Positions 41,229 through 48,473 of a stretch of 48,473 nucleotides of DNA are shown piece after piece; within the stretch, counting starts at the first letter, position 1, and the number at the start of each line of letters is the position of its first letter. Made by a program: the position numbers and the translations under genes. The stretch comes from Kiloniellaceae bacterium (GTDB taxonomy: Bacteria > Pseudomonadota > Alphaproteobacteria > Kiloniellales > Kiloniellaceae). The notes beneath the pieces are model-generated. The model saw nothing but the letters and a program-made list of their open reading frames with translations, ran no database searches and was not told where the DNA came from. The stretch lies in assembly GCA_021776195.1 (NCBI GenBank), contig JAJFGK010000005.1, positions 1-48,473 on the forward strand, written 5' to 3'.

Positions 41229-41906
41229 TTACTGAAGGAGGTGGACGGTGATCAGTTGCACGTCTTCAGTCGCTTCGAACGACAACTCCTCACACCGGAC
41301 GAGATCGCCGTCCCGGACCGTTTGACCGTTGGCAATGCCCTCGCCCCTGGTGACATAGGCCAGGACTTCGCTGCTTACGGTGATGTGCTGGCCTTGCTTG
41401 AGAAGCGAAACGTCTATGATGGTTTTCGCCGGAAAGGTCTGGTCCTGATCTTCTGTTCCGCCGTAGATGCGGGCGACTTTTCCCCACTCGGCCTCGTAGA
41501 GCTTATAGCCAGTGGTCTCGCCGGGAACTTCCGGCAGCACCCAAAGCTGGATCATCCGATTCTCCTCGTTGTCCGGATTGACCTCGTTGTGCAAAAAGCC
41601 TTCTCCACCCGCCCGTTGCACCTGCACGTTAAGACCCGAAAGTTCCCGACCATGCTCCAGGGATCCTTCATGCGCGATCCGCCCCTAGACCATGACTGAG
41701 ATGACATCCACTTCCTTGTGGCCGTGCATCCCGGTTTCGCCCTTCGGCAGGAAGCGCGCATCAGCCAGGTAAATGAATTTCCCGATCCCGGCCCAGGTGC
41801 CGGGGTCGGCGCGGGTCCCGAAAGCACTGGGGTCCATGACCAGGCGATGCTCGCGCAAACCCGCAAAGCCGCCCCGCGGAAGATCATCGCGGTGAAGAAT
41901 GTCCAT
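41229..41906 (-). pseudogene. Pirin family protein, interrupted by one in-frame TAG
   Basis: The frame starts at an ATG (41904-41906, MDILHRDDLPRGGFAGL) with CGGAG upstream, and runs 226 codons to 41229. It reads as a near-complete pirin: GETGMHGHKEVDVISVMV holds the iron-binding His pair, and the second half GRIAHEGSLEHG, LHNEVNP and QLWVLPE is in the same frame. Between them at 41685-41687 lies TAG where related proteins have Glu (SVMVEGRI). One base change (GAG to TAG) explains the break; there is no frameshift. Pirins are cupins that can degrade quercetin or bind transcription factors. It follows the isochorismatase-like gene by 88 bases. It is either a recent pseudogene or a sequence error. 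Confidence 0.85.
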
Positions 41907-41994
41907 TCCTTGTCTCCGTGTTTTCGTCCTGAACGGTTTGAGATCCTCCAAGACGGCACCCATGCGAGTCCTTGCCCTTCAGGCACGAGATGGT

Positions 41995-42597
41995 TCACTC
42001 GTCCTCGATAGCCGCGTAAAGCTCGCCGAGGACACCGAGGATTTCCGGGCCGGGATCCTTGGACCAGTCAGCCACCATCTCGGAAAGTATCTGGATCGTG
42101 CTGGCGACGTGGACGCCAGCCTGGCGCATGCGATGCAGGGCAAACTCGTTGCCTGCCTTTGTACCGGAACCAGAGGCGTCCGCGATCACCTGTACCTCGT
42201 AGCCATCCTCGACGGCACTCAGGGCTGGGTAGACAACACAGACCTCTGTCAACAGACCGGCCATGATCAGCTTCTTGCGGCCGGTCGCCTTTACGGCTCC
42301 CGCGAAATCAGGGTCTGCCATCGAATCGACGGTACCCCCACGCTTGACACGTGCGGCGAAGACATCGGGCAAGATTTGCTCGAGCTCCGGAAAAAGAGGC
42401 CCTTGGACATCCATCTGGGTTTCCTGACTGCTCGTCATCACCACTGGCATGCCTGTGGCTTTGGCCGCTTTGGCCAGCGCGAGAGCATTGCGCTTCATCT
42501 CTTCCCTCGAGCCGGAATGCATCCAGCCCGCGGTTCCGACCTGATGGTCAATCAGCAGCATCGCGGCGTTGTCGGCATTGTATCGTTCATGGGGCAT
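41995..42597 (-). CDS. Isochorismatase-like cysteine hydrolase (YcaC-type)
   Basis: This 200-residue protein carries the catalytic triad of the superfamily: Asp17 (MLLIDHQVG), Lys85 (ARVKRGG) and Cys120 (GLLTEVCVVYPA). The family hydrolyses amides or isochorismate; the short form with HQVGTAG near the start is the YcaC type, of unknown substrate. It starts with ATG at 42597. It is divergent from the LysR regulator, and the pirin gene follows on the same strand. Isochorismatase-like plus pirin under a LysR regulator is a common pairing, probably in detoxification of aromatic compounds. Confidence 0.9.
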   Translation of the reverse strand: MPHERYNADNAAMLLIDHQVGTAGWMHSGSREEMKRNALALAKAAKATGMPVVMTSSQETQMDVQGPLFPELEQILPDVFAARVKRGGTVDSMADPDFAGAVKATGRKKLIMAGLLTEVCVVYPALSAVEDGYEVQVIADASGSGTKAGNEFALHRMRQAGVHVASTIQILSEMVADWSKDPGPEILGVLGELYAAIEDE

Positions 42598-42719
42598 CGT
42601 TCGCGGTCCTCAATGTCCGGACTTCCCCGCTCGTCCCTTGGACGGCGGTGCTGTCCCTACTCATCAGAGGGACTTGGGGGTGTTCGATCATTTAGATAAG
42701 ATGCGAGAATCAAGACAGT

Positions 42720-42739
42720 TTGTTCTATTTGAGGAACAA
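42720..42739. promoter_or_regulatory. Inverted repeat before the LysR start (candidate operator)
   Basis: TTGTTC (42720-42725) and GAACAA (42734-42739) are perfect inverted halves with an 8-base spacer, within the T-N11-A pattern used by LysR-type regulators. The right half ends six bases before the LysR ATG and overlaps its GAGGA ribosome-binding site, suggesting autorepression. It lies about 122 bases upstream of the divergent isochorismatase-like gene, so it may also control that gene. Confidence 0.45.
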
Positions 42740-42745
42740 TCATCG

Positions 42746-43648
42746 ATGATCGATCTGAACGACATGGCGATTTTTTCCAAGGTGGTGGACCAGGGCGGAT
42801 TCTCGGCGGCTGGGCGGGCCTTGGGAATGCCCAAATCCAAGATCAGTCGGCGAGTGGCCGCGCTCGAGGAATATCTTGGCGTGCGCTTGCTGGAGCGGAC
42901 TACCCGAAAAGTGCAGATATCGGAGGTCGGCGCGATCTTTTACCGGCACTGCAAGCGCATTCAGGAAGAGGCCGAACACGCCAGCGTTTCGGTGAGCCAG
43001 ATGCTGGAAAGCCCCCGGGGACTGCTTCGCATCGGCGCTTCGGTCACGACCGGCCAGCATCTTCTCAGCCCGCTGATGGCCGAGTTCATGGCCCGCTATC
43101 CGTCGGTAGACCTCGAAATTGTCTTGTCGAACCGGCGCATCGACATACTCGAAGAAGGGTTCGATCTTCTCATTAGGATTGGCAAATTGAAGGATTCAAC
43201 CTTGATCTCAAAACGCCTGGGAGAAAGCCGGTTCTACCTGTACGCCAGCCCGGCGTATCTGGAGGCTCGGGGTGTTCCAGCAGATCCGAGCGACCTTGCC
43301 GATCATGTTTGCTTGACGATGAGTGACGTCCCGTCGCCCACAAGTTGGCGCCTCGTCGGTCCGCATCCGACGCACAGGATTGCCATCAGACCGCGACTAG
43401 GCATCAACGATTTTCCCTCACTGCGCCAGATCGTAGCGGACGGTGGTGGGATCACTGCCCTGCCAAGTTACTTAAGCACCGAGCTTGAGCGACAAGGCCG
43501 GCTCGAGCGGGTCCTTTCAGATTGGTCGCTGCCGCCTGTCGAATTCCATGCGCTCTACCCCAGTCATCGTGGAGCCACGCCAAAAGTCCGGGCGTTCCTC
43601 GATTTTCTCGGTGAGAAGATCGGCCATAGACTACGCAGCGAGATATGA
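42746..43648 (+). CDS. LysR-family transcriptional regulator
   Basis: This 300-residue regulator begins at MIDLNDMAIFSKVVDQGGFSAAG, the ATG at 42746 being selected by GAGGA upstream and by alignment of the first helix. The winged helix-turn-helix spans residues ~3-60 (ALGMPKSKISRRVAALEEYLGVRLLERTTRKVQ), and the effector-binding domain follows (~90-295, opening GLLRIGAS). It resembles the branch that regulates isochorismatase/pirin or quinone-detoxifying genes, and it is divergent from just such genes. The effector is unknown. Confidence 0.93.
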   Translation: MIDLNDMAIFSKVVDQGGFSAAGRALGMPKSKISRRVAALEEYLGVRLLERTTRKVQISEVGAIFYRHCKRIQEEAEHASVSVSQMLESPRGLLRIGASVTTGQHLLSPLMAEFMARYPSVDLEIVLSNRRIDILEEGFDLLIRIGKLKDSTLISKRLGESRFYLYASPAYLEARGVPADPSDLADHVCLTMSDVPSPTSWRLVGPHPTHRIAIRPRLGINDFPSLRQIVADGGGITALPSYLSTELERQGRLERVLSDWSLPPVEFHALYPSHRGATPKVRAFLDFLGEKIGHRLRSEI

Positions 43649-43673
43649 GCACAGACCCTCTCACCAAACGCGA

Positions 43674-45710
43674 TCAGGCGCAGGTCCTGGGGACCACGGG
43701 TTCCCACTGACGCTCGAAGACGAGGGCGCCGTTTTCCCGCACCTCGACCCGGCCAAAGAGCCGGTAGTCGGTCGCGGACGAGGTCAGTTCGGCGGTGCCG
43801 GTGACCTCGACGGTCCAGCCCTCCCGCACGACCCGGAGCCTATGCTCGACACGCGAAGAGGCACTGCAGGGGTCGTCCTGGGAGATTCGGTGACGGGCCT
43901 TGGATTCGAAGCCGAACTCCAACGCGATCTTCTCATGGAACACCGCCTTGTAGGGTTGGTGCCAGACAAGGGTCCGGGCGTTGGTTCCGGCATCGCTCGA
44001 TGTCCGGCGTTCGAGTGGTGGCGAGGAAAGCGCGACGAAGCTCGGCTCGATGTCGGCCGGATTGGCATCGACGAAAGAGACCGGATCTTCGGGGGCGGAT
44101 GTCCGGCACACCGGAAGGGTCAGCTTGGCCTCTTCAAGGTGCAGGGCGAGGCGCGCGGGTTTGGGGCTTGGCCAAACAATCGGCCAGTAGGAACTCGACA
44201 GCGCCAAGCGAATGCGGTGGCCCTTCTCAAATCGGTAGGCCGTGTTGGGAAAGCGAAGGACGAACGACCTCACCTCGCCTTTCACGAGCTCACGCGGGTC
44301 CTGACCCTTCTCGTCCAGGGCCAGATTGCGCACCGCATAGGTCACCCGGGCGACATCGCCGGTCGCCGGCACATCGTTCAGCCGCGCGACGAGGACCGCG
44401 AGAGGCTGATCGGACTCGAGCGCCACCGAAAACCCGACCGACCCCACGATCTCCAGCGCGTTTTCCAGGGGGTCGGTTTCAAACACCAGCGACAGGGCGT
44501 CGTCGTCCTGTTGCGCCAGCGGCAGCCCACCACGACGGCCGAAGTAGCCGGTATCCCCCGCCGCGGCGCCGACCGCCAGGGACCATGGTACAATCGCCGG
44601 CTCGGCGGAGCCGCGCGGCTCAGCGGCACCGCACGGCTTCGACCCCAGACGTCCGGGGGTCAGCCAGAAATCCCGCGGCGCCAGGTCCCCGTCCGGGTCT
44701 GGCGCAACCGCGGCCCAACGGCCCGAGCGATTGTCGATGACGTCTTGCGGCGCATCGTAGCCCTGGATCCAAACGCGCAGGCGCGGCGCCAGATCGACGC
44801 CGTTCGCCGTTCCCTTGAGCCAGCGGTCCCACCAACGCAGGGCCTCGCGCTGGAACCCTATGGCCGGTCCCGGCGCGGCGGCGTCGGGATAGTGGTGCCC
44901 CCATGGGCCGACGATTCCCCAGCGGTTCTCGGGGCTCTGGGCGAGCGCATTCATCACCGTGTTGCTGTAGCGGTCCGCCCAGCCGCCAATCAGCAAGGCC
45001 GGGCAGGTCGCGACACCGGGCCGTTCGTTGACCGCGCCCCAGCGCCAGTAGGCGTCGCGGGTCTCGTGGCGGACCCAGTTTTCGAGCGGAAAGCTCAGGC
45101 TCTCGAGCCTTTCCTGCCAGATAGGCCGCCACCCGGGCCCGACCGTCTCAGGGTCGGGCGGCGCCGCCAGGATCGCGGGAAGGGTCGCGCCCCATTCGAC
45201 CGTGTCGGTCAGAATGCAGCCGCCCATATGATGGATATCGTCGTCGAAGCGGTTGTCGGTGGCGCAGACCGCGATGACCGCGCGCAACGCTTCCGGCTGG
45301 CGGGCGGCGGCCTGAAGGCTGCCGGTCCCGCCCCAGGAGGTTCCCATCATGCCGACCGAGCCGTCGCACCAGGCTTGCCCGGCGATCCAGTCGATGACCG
45401 TCAGCGCGTCGTCGAGTTCCGCCGCGCCATACATGTCGGTCATGACGCCTTCGGAATCCCCGGAGCCGCGCATGTCGACCCGCAGGCTGGCATAGCCGTG
45501 GCGGGCGAAGTAAGGGTGGTTCCTTTCGTCGCGTGCGCGCACCATGTCGCGCTTGCGGTAGGGAATGTACTCGAAGATCGCCGGTGAGGTTTCGCCGTCC
45601 GGCAGGACGGGCAGCCACAGACGAGCCGACAGGCGAATGCCGTCGGGCATCGGAATCCAGCAATGCTCGATCTCTCGAACGGGGCAGGTCCGATCCTGGA
45701 GGGCCATCAT
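43674..45710 (-). CDS. CocE/NonD family hydrolase
   Basis: This 678-residue protein has the alpha/beta-hydrolase domain of X-Pro dipeptidyl-peptidase/cocaine esterase: MPDGIRLSARLWLP, YFARHGYASLRVDMRGSGDSEG, and the nucleophile Ser125 in GTSWGG. A Jelly-roll-like C-terminal domain follows (~370 onward). It starts at one of two adjacent ATGs (45710 and 45707). The family hydrolyses esters or peptides with an N-terminal X-Pro. It has no signal peptide and so acts in the cytoplasm. It lies 123 bases after the solute-binding protein gene on the same strand, consistent with uptake of a peptide or ester followed by cleavage. The LysR gene converges on it, with 25 bases between stops. Confidence 0.92.
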   Translation of the reverse strand: MMALQDRTCPVREIEHCWIPMPDGIRLSARLWLPVLPDGETSPAIFEYIPYRKRDMVRARDERNHPYFARHGYASLRVDMRGSGDSEGVMTDMYGAAELDDALTVIDWIAGQAWCDGSVGMMGTSWGGTGSLQAAARQPEALRAVIAVCATDNRFDDDIHHMGGCILTDTVEWGATLPAILAAPPDPETVGPGWRPIWQERLESLSFPLENWVRHETRDAYWRWGAVNERPGVATCPALLIGGWADRYSNTVMNALAQSPENRWGIVGPWGHHYPDAAAPGPAIGFQREALRWWDRWLKGTANGVDLAPRLRVWIQGYDAPQDVIDNRSGRWAAVAPDPDGDLAPRDFWLTPGRLGSKPCGAAEPRGSAEPAIVPWSLAVGAAAGDTGYFGRRGGLPLAQQDDDALSLVFETDPLENALEIVGSVGFSVALESDQPLAVLVARLNDVPATGDVARVTYAVRNLALDEKGQDPRELVKGEVRSFVLRFPNTAYRFEKGHRIRLALSSSYWPIVWPSPKPARLALHLEEAKLTLPVCRTSAPEDPVSFVDANPADIEPSFVALSSPPLERRTSSDAGTNARTLVWHQPYKAVFHEKIALEFGFESKARHRISQDDPCSASSRVEHRLRVVREGWTVEVTGTAELTSSATDYRLFGRVEVRENGALVFERQWEPVVPRTCA

Positions 45711-45833
45711 TGCGGTCTCGCGAAAGCGAACCGGGCGACCGCCTCGGGTGGCCGCCCGGCCGGACTCAGGATTAGTCGGTCACGGCGCGCGCCCGTGTCG
45801 TCCCCGGGGCGCCCCACCGTGGCGAAGAATAGA

Positions 45834-47432
45834 TCAGCTCTTGAACCACCAGCGTCGGCCGAGCCGTCCGTCGTCCATGCGCCGGTTTCCGCTGACCGCG
45901 TCGTGCCCCAGCTTGTCGGACACGCCGTGCAGGAAGCTCGCGAAGACGGGAACGGTGGTGCCGCCCCGGTTGTGCAGTATTTCCTGCAGCTCGAAGTACA
46001 TCTCCTTGCGTTTGGCCTGATCGCTTTCGCCGCGCGCGGCGTTCAGGACCGAGTCGAAACGCTCGTCGTTGAAGTGGGTGTCGTTCCAGGACGAGGTGGA
46101 GATGTAGGACGAGGTCAACATCCAGTCGACGGTCGGACGACCGTTCCAGTAAACGCAGCACCAGGGCGCCTTCAGCCAGACATCCGACCAGTAGCCGTCG
46201 CCGGGCACCTGATCGATGTTCACGTTGATGCCGCCGGCCTTCATCGATTCCTTCATGAGGACCGCCATATCGACGGCGCCGCTGAACGCGCCGTCGCTGG
46301 TCTTGAGCTCGAGGTCGATCGCGGTAAGGCCGGCTTTTTTCAAATGGAACTTCGAGCGGTCCGGATCGTACTGGCGCTGCGGCAGACTGTCGTTGAAGAA
46401 CTGAATGCTCCGCCCGATCGGGTGATCGTTGCCGATATAGCCGAACCCGCCCAAAACCTTGTCCAGGATCTCCTCGCGCTTGATGCCGTACTTGACCGCG
46501 AGGCGGATGTGGTTGTCGGTAAAGGGGTCGGTGTCGGTGCGCATGGCGGTGGTGAAGTGCTGGCTGCCGGGGACGTCGAGGACCGAGAAGCCATCGATCG
46601 AGTCGAGGCGTTTGGCCGTCTTGGTATCAGGCTGGCCAATGACATCGACCGCCCCGGTGCGGAGCGCGTTCGACCGGGTCGCGGCGTCGGCGATGTTCAC
46701 CAGTTCCACGGAATCGAAATGGCCCTGATCGTCGCGGTAGAAGTTGGCATGCCGCTTGCCGGTAAAACTCACGCCCGGTTCGTAAGCTTCCAGGGCATAG
46801 GGTCCGGTCCCGATCCCCGCCTTCCAGTCTGTCGTTCCTTCGGGCGCGATAACCAGGCCGAAGGACGACAGGTGGGACGGCAGATCGAAGTTGACCGATT
46901 TTTGGACCATGACCACACGATTGTCGCCATCCGCCTTGAGCTCCTCGAGGCTCGAGACGATCTGTTTGCCCTCGGCGAAGGTGTTGTCTTCGCTCAGGTG
47001 CTGGTTCAGCGACCAGATGACGTCCGCCGCGGTCAGCGTCTTGCCGTTGTGGAACTCGACCCCCTTGCGCAGGTCGAATGTCCAGGTCGTGCCGTCCTTC
47101 GAGGCGTCCCAGGTTTCCACGAGGCTCGGAACCGGTGTTCCCATGCCGTCGATCTCGGTCAGGGTGTCATGGCACAGCAGGATGGCCTGGGTCACATGAT
47201 CGGTGCCGATCGATTTCAGCGGATCGAAGGTGTCGATCGTCGCGCCGCCATCGGTCCCGACACGGAGATGACCGCCCTTGCTCGCGGCGGCCTGGGCCGC
47301 GTCCGACCAAATCGAGGTGGCCAGCGCGCCGGCAACGCCAAGCGCCGCGGCACGTTCTAAAAAGTCACGGCGACTTATGGATGTGTCGCAAGCCAGGCCG
47401 CGGAGTTCGTCGATTTTGCCCTGATCCCGCAT
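45834..47432 (-). CDS. Family 5 ABC-transporter solute-binding protein, Tat-exported
   Basis: This 532-residue protein begins with a twin-arginine signal: SRRDFLERAAALGVAGALA (Arg21-Arg22), with cleavage near residue 48 (AQA). The mature protein follows the SBP_bac_5 plan: GGHLRVGTDGGATIDTFDP, ETWDASKDGTTWTFDLRKGVEFHNG, a middle domain and DWMLTSSYISTSSWNDTHFN. Family members bind peptides, nickel or sugars in the periplasm for an ABC importer. No permease or ATPase gene is in the window; those may lie further downstream or elsewhere. The neighbouring CocE-type hydrolase suggests a peptide or ester ligand. Confidence 0.93.
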   Translation of the reverse strand: MRDQGKIDELRGLACDTSISRRDFLERAAALGVAGALATSIWSDAAQAAASKGGHLRVGTDGGATIDTFDPLKSIGTDHVTQAILLCHDTLTEIDGMGTPVPSLVETWDASKDGTTWTFDLRKGVEFHNGKTLTAADVIWSLNQHLSEDNTFAEGKQIVSSLEELKADGDNRVVMVQKSVNFDLPSHLSSFGLVIAPEGTTDWKAGIGTGPYALEAYEPGVSFTGKRHANFYRDDQGHFDSVELVNIADAATRSNALRTGAVDVIGQPDTKTAKRLDSIDGFSVLDVPGSQHFTTAMRTDTDPFTDNHIRLAVKYGIKREEILDKVLGGFGYIGNDHPIGRSIQFFNDSLPQRQYDPDRSKFHLKKAGLTAIDLELKTSDGAFSGAVDMAVLMKESMKAGGINVNIDQVPGDGYWSDVWLKAPWCCVYWNGRPTVDWMLTSSYISTSSWNDTHFNDERFDSVLNAARGESDQAKRKEMYFELQEILHNRGGTTVPVFASFLHGVSDKLGHDAVSGNRRMDDGRLGRRWWFKS

Positions 47433-47662
47433 TGAGTCCTCCCTTCGTGATCAAATGCTTTTTTTGCTTCCGGTTGGCGCTTGCGGCCTCGCCAGGTCGC
47501 GGACCGCAAACGCGGATCCATGCCATAATTGCCCTACCCGGTTCCCCCCCATCGAGGCGGGGACCTTGAGAACAGCCATGGATTCACAGCGCAGTTTTTC
47601 ACGATTTCCTGCATCGCGGTAAATTTTTTCGGAGGATCCATCGACTCTCGGACGGGCCCCTT

Positions 47663-48193
47663 CTAGGACGCCGCACCTTCGCCATAAGCAGTGGGTGTCT
47701 CGGCCCAGAGGTTCAGCGCGATGGAGACCCGGGTGCCGCTCTTCACCGCCTGTACCGCATGGGTCAGGGTGCCCCTGAAAGCCACCAGGTGATTAACGCC
47801 CGGGCTCATCAGGTGACGGTTGTCGATCACCAGCTCGCCGCCGGTAAAGGCCGCCGGCCCGGGATAGAAGACCGTCGAGATCAGCGGGTGACGGAGCGTC
47901 TTGGTCGACCAGAAAAGCCGCTCGTCCTTGTCCACATGAGGGTGCATGCGCGCGCCGGTCTCCAGGGCGTTGCTCCAGTACTCGACGCCGGCCAGGCGCG
48001 CCGGCCGGACCTTGTCGATCACCCGTTCGGCCAGGGTCTCCAGCGGGTTTTGTGGATGGGCCGGCCCGTCCCGCGGCCGCGCGTTCCAGAAGAAGGTCTA
48101 ACGGTCGATCAGCCGATAGGCCGCCTGGGCCTCGCGCACGGCGGCCAGCAGCGCCGGGTCGTCGAGCAGGTCGTCCCACAGCGAAAACAACAT
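47663..48193 (-). pseudogene. 2OG-Fe(II) oxygenase, interrupted by one in-frame TAG
   Basis: From the ATG at 48191-48193, which has AGGAG upstream, the frame reads MLFSLWDDLLDDPALLAAV and would give 176 residues, but codon 32 (48098-48100) is TAG, between LIDR and TFFWNARP. The remaining 145 codons are in the same frame and contain the iron site HPHVDKD (HxD), VFYPGP, FTGGELVI, the distal His in GTLTHAV, and RVSIALNLWAE with the 2-oxoglutarate Arg. The gene thus appears otherwise complete. A single base change (for example CAG to TAG) is the simplest cause. It precedes the solute-binding protein by 230 bases and follows the SDR gene closely. A restart at the GTG at 48020-48022 would give only a partial domain. 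Confidence 0.8.
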
Positions 48194-48206
48194 CGGGTGT
48201 CGTCTC

Positions 48207-48473
48207 CTAAATGATGCCGCCGTTGCAGTGGATCACCTGGCCGGTGATGTAACTGGCGCCGGGCGAGACCAGGAACTGGACCAGGGCCGCGACTTCGTCC
48301 GGACGACCGGGGCGGCCCAGGGGGATCTTTTCGCTGAGCGCCTGAAGGTGATCCGGCACCAGGCCGTCGCCGGTGCCCTGGTCCTTCAGGATCAGGCCCG
48401 GCACCACGCAGTTGCAGGTGACGCCGCTGTCCGCCAGCTCCATCGCCAGGCCGCGGGTCAGCGCCTCGAGCCC
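48207..48473 (-). CDS. SDR-family oxidoreductase (C-terminal part)
   Basis: The last ~88 residues of a short-chain dehydrogenase are present; the gene runs off the right edge. The C-terminal part has [49 protein letters not shown] and VIHCNGGII, the classical 3-oxoacyl-ACP reductase/SDR ending. The catalytic YxxxK is outside the window. The stop lies 13 bases before the start of the interrupted 2OG oxygenase gene, so the two are probably in one operon. Confidence 0.9.
   Translation of the reverse strand, partial: GLEALTRGLAMELADSGVTCNCVVPGLILKDQGTGDGLVPDHLQALSEKIPLGRPGRPDEVAALVQFLVSPGASYITGQVIHCNGGII

Noticed and set aside
41552..41998. A frameshift in the pirin gene, joining an alternative frame
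   Set aside because: Both halves of pirin are in the same frame, so a nonsense change alone explains the break.
45834..47432. A complete ABC importer operon
   Set aside because: Only the binding protein is present; no permease or ATPase gene is found next to it.
41229..48193. Genome-wide recoding of TAG as an amino acid
   Set aside because: TAG serves as the ordinary stop of several intact genes here (for example at 8340-8342, 36703-36705 and 41007-41009), so recoding is unlikely.

Overview
The window looks like chromosomal DNA of a GC-rich alphaproteobacterium, probably of the Rhodospirillales/Kiloniellales type. This rests on the glyQ-glyS-ppdK gene order, a GcrA cell-cycle regulator, a TadE-like pilus protein, heavy use of GTG/TTG starts with 4-base gene overlaps, and an alphaproteobacterial-style sphingolipid locus. 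The genus cannot be told from the sequence alone. No tRNA, rRNA, CRISPR array, prophage or complete insertion sequence was seen.

Layout. 1-7.5 kb (minus strand): glyQ, glyS, ppdK, bioY, an AhpD/carboxymuconolactone-decarboxylase-like protein and the start of an isopenicillin-N-synthase-like oxygenase. 7.6-9.9 kb: a glutathione transferase, a DUF1348 protein and an EamA transporter. 9.9-17.2 kb: a BTAD/TolB-like/TPR regulator divergent, across a 753-base gap, from a 1436-residue protein whose last 1235 residues are 16 tandem units of about 77 residues. 17.4-18.4 kb: an SMR transporter and an orphan TadE-like protein.

18.7-34.7 kb is the centrepiece: a bacterial sphingolipid locus. A minus-strand operon encodes the core enzymes (acyl-ACP/AMP ligase, ceramide-reductase-like epimerase, dedicated ACP, serine palmitoyltransferase). 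It runs head-on into a plus-strand operon (HIT-like protein, LptF-like and LptG-like permeases, CDP-alcohol phosphotransferase, lipid kinase, Tam41-like cytidylyltransferase homologue). A 164-bp MITE-like inverted-repeat element sits at the meeting point. Further left lie a fatty-acid/sphingoid hydroxylase, a GNAT-fold ceramide-synthase candidate, two headgroup-type nucleotidyltransferases, a metallophosphoesterase and a DUF2141 protein. Together they suggest synthesis of ceramide, phosphorylation and possibly CTP activation, addition of a phospho-headgroup, and export of the product by a dedicated LptFG-like pair.

35-41 kb: gamma-glutamyltransferase, a stand-alone ParB-like domain, two overlapping TauE/SafE permeases, gcrA with a strong terminator, a secreted protein of unknown function and a TauD-type dioxygenase. 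41.2-48.5 kb: an accessory-looking region with a pirin gene broken by one in-frame TAG, an isochorismatase-like hydrolase, a divergent LysR regulator, a CocE/NonD hydrolase, a Tat-exported family-5 solute-binding protein, a 2OG-Fe(II) oxygenase also interrupted by one in-frame TAG, and the end of an SDR oxidoreductase.
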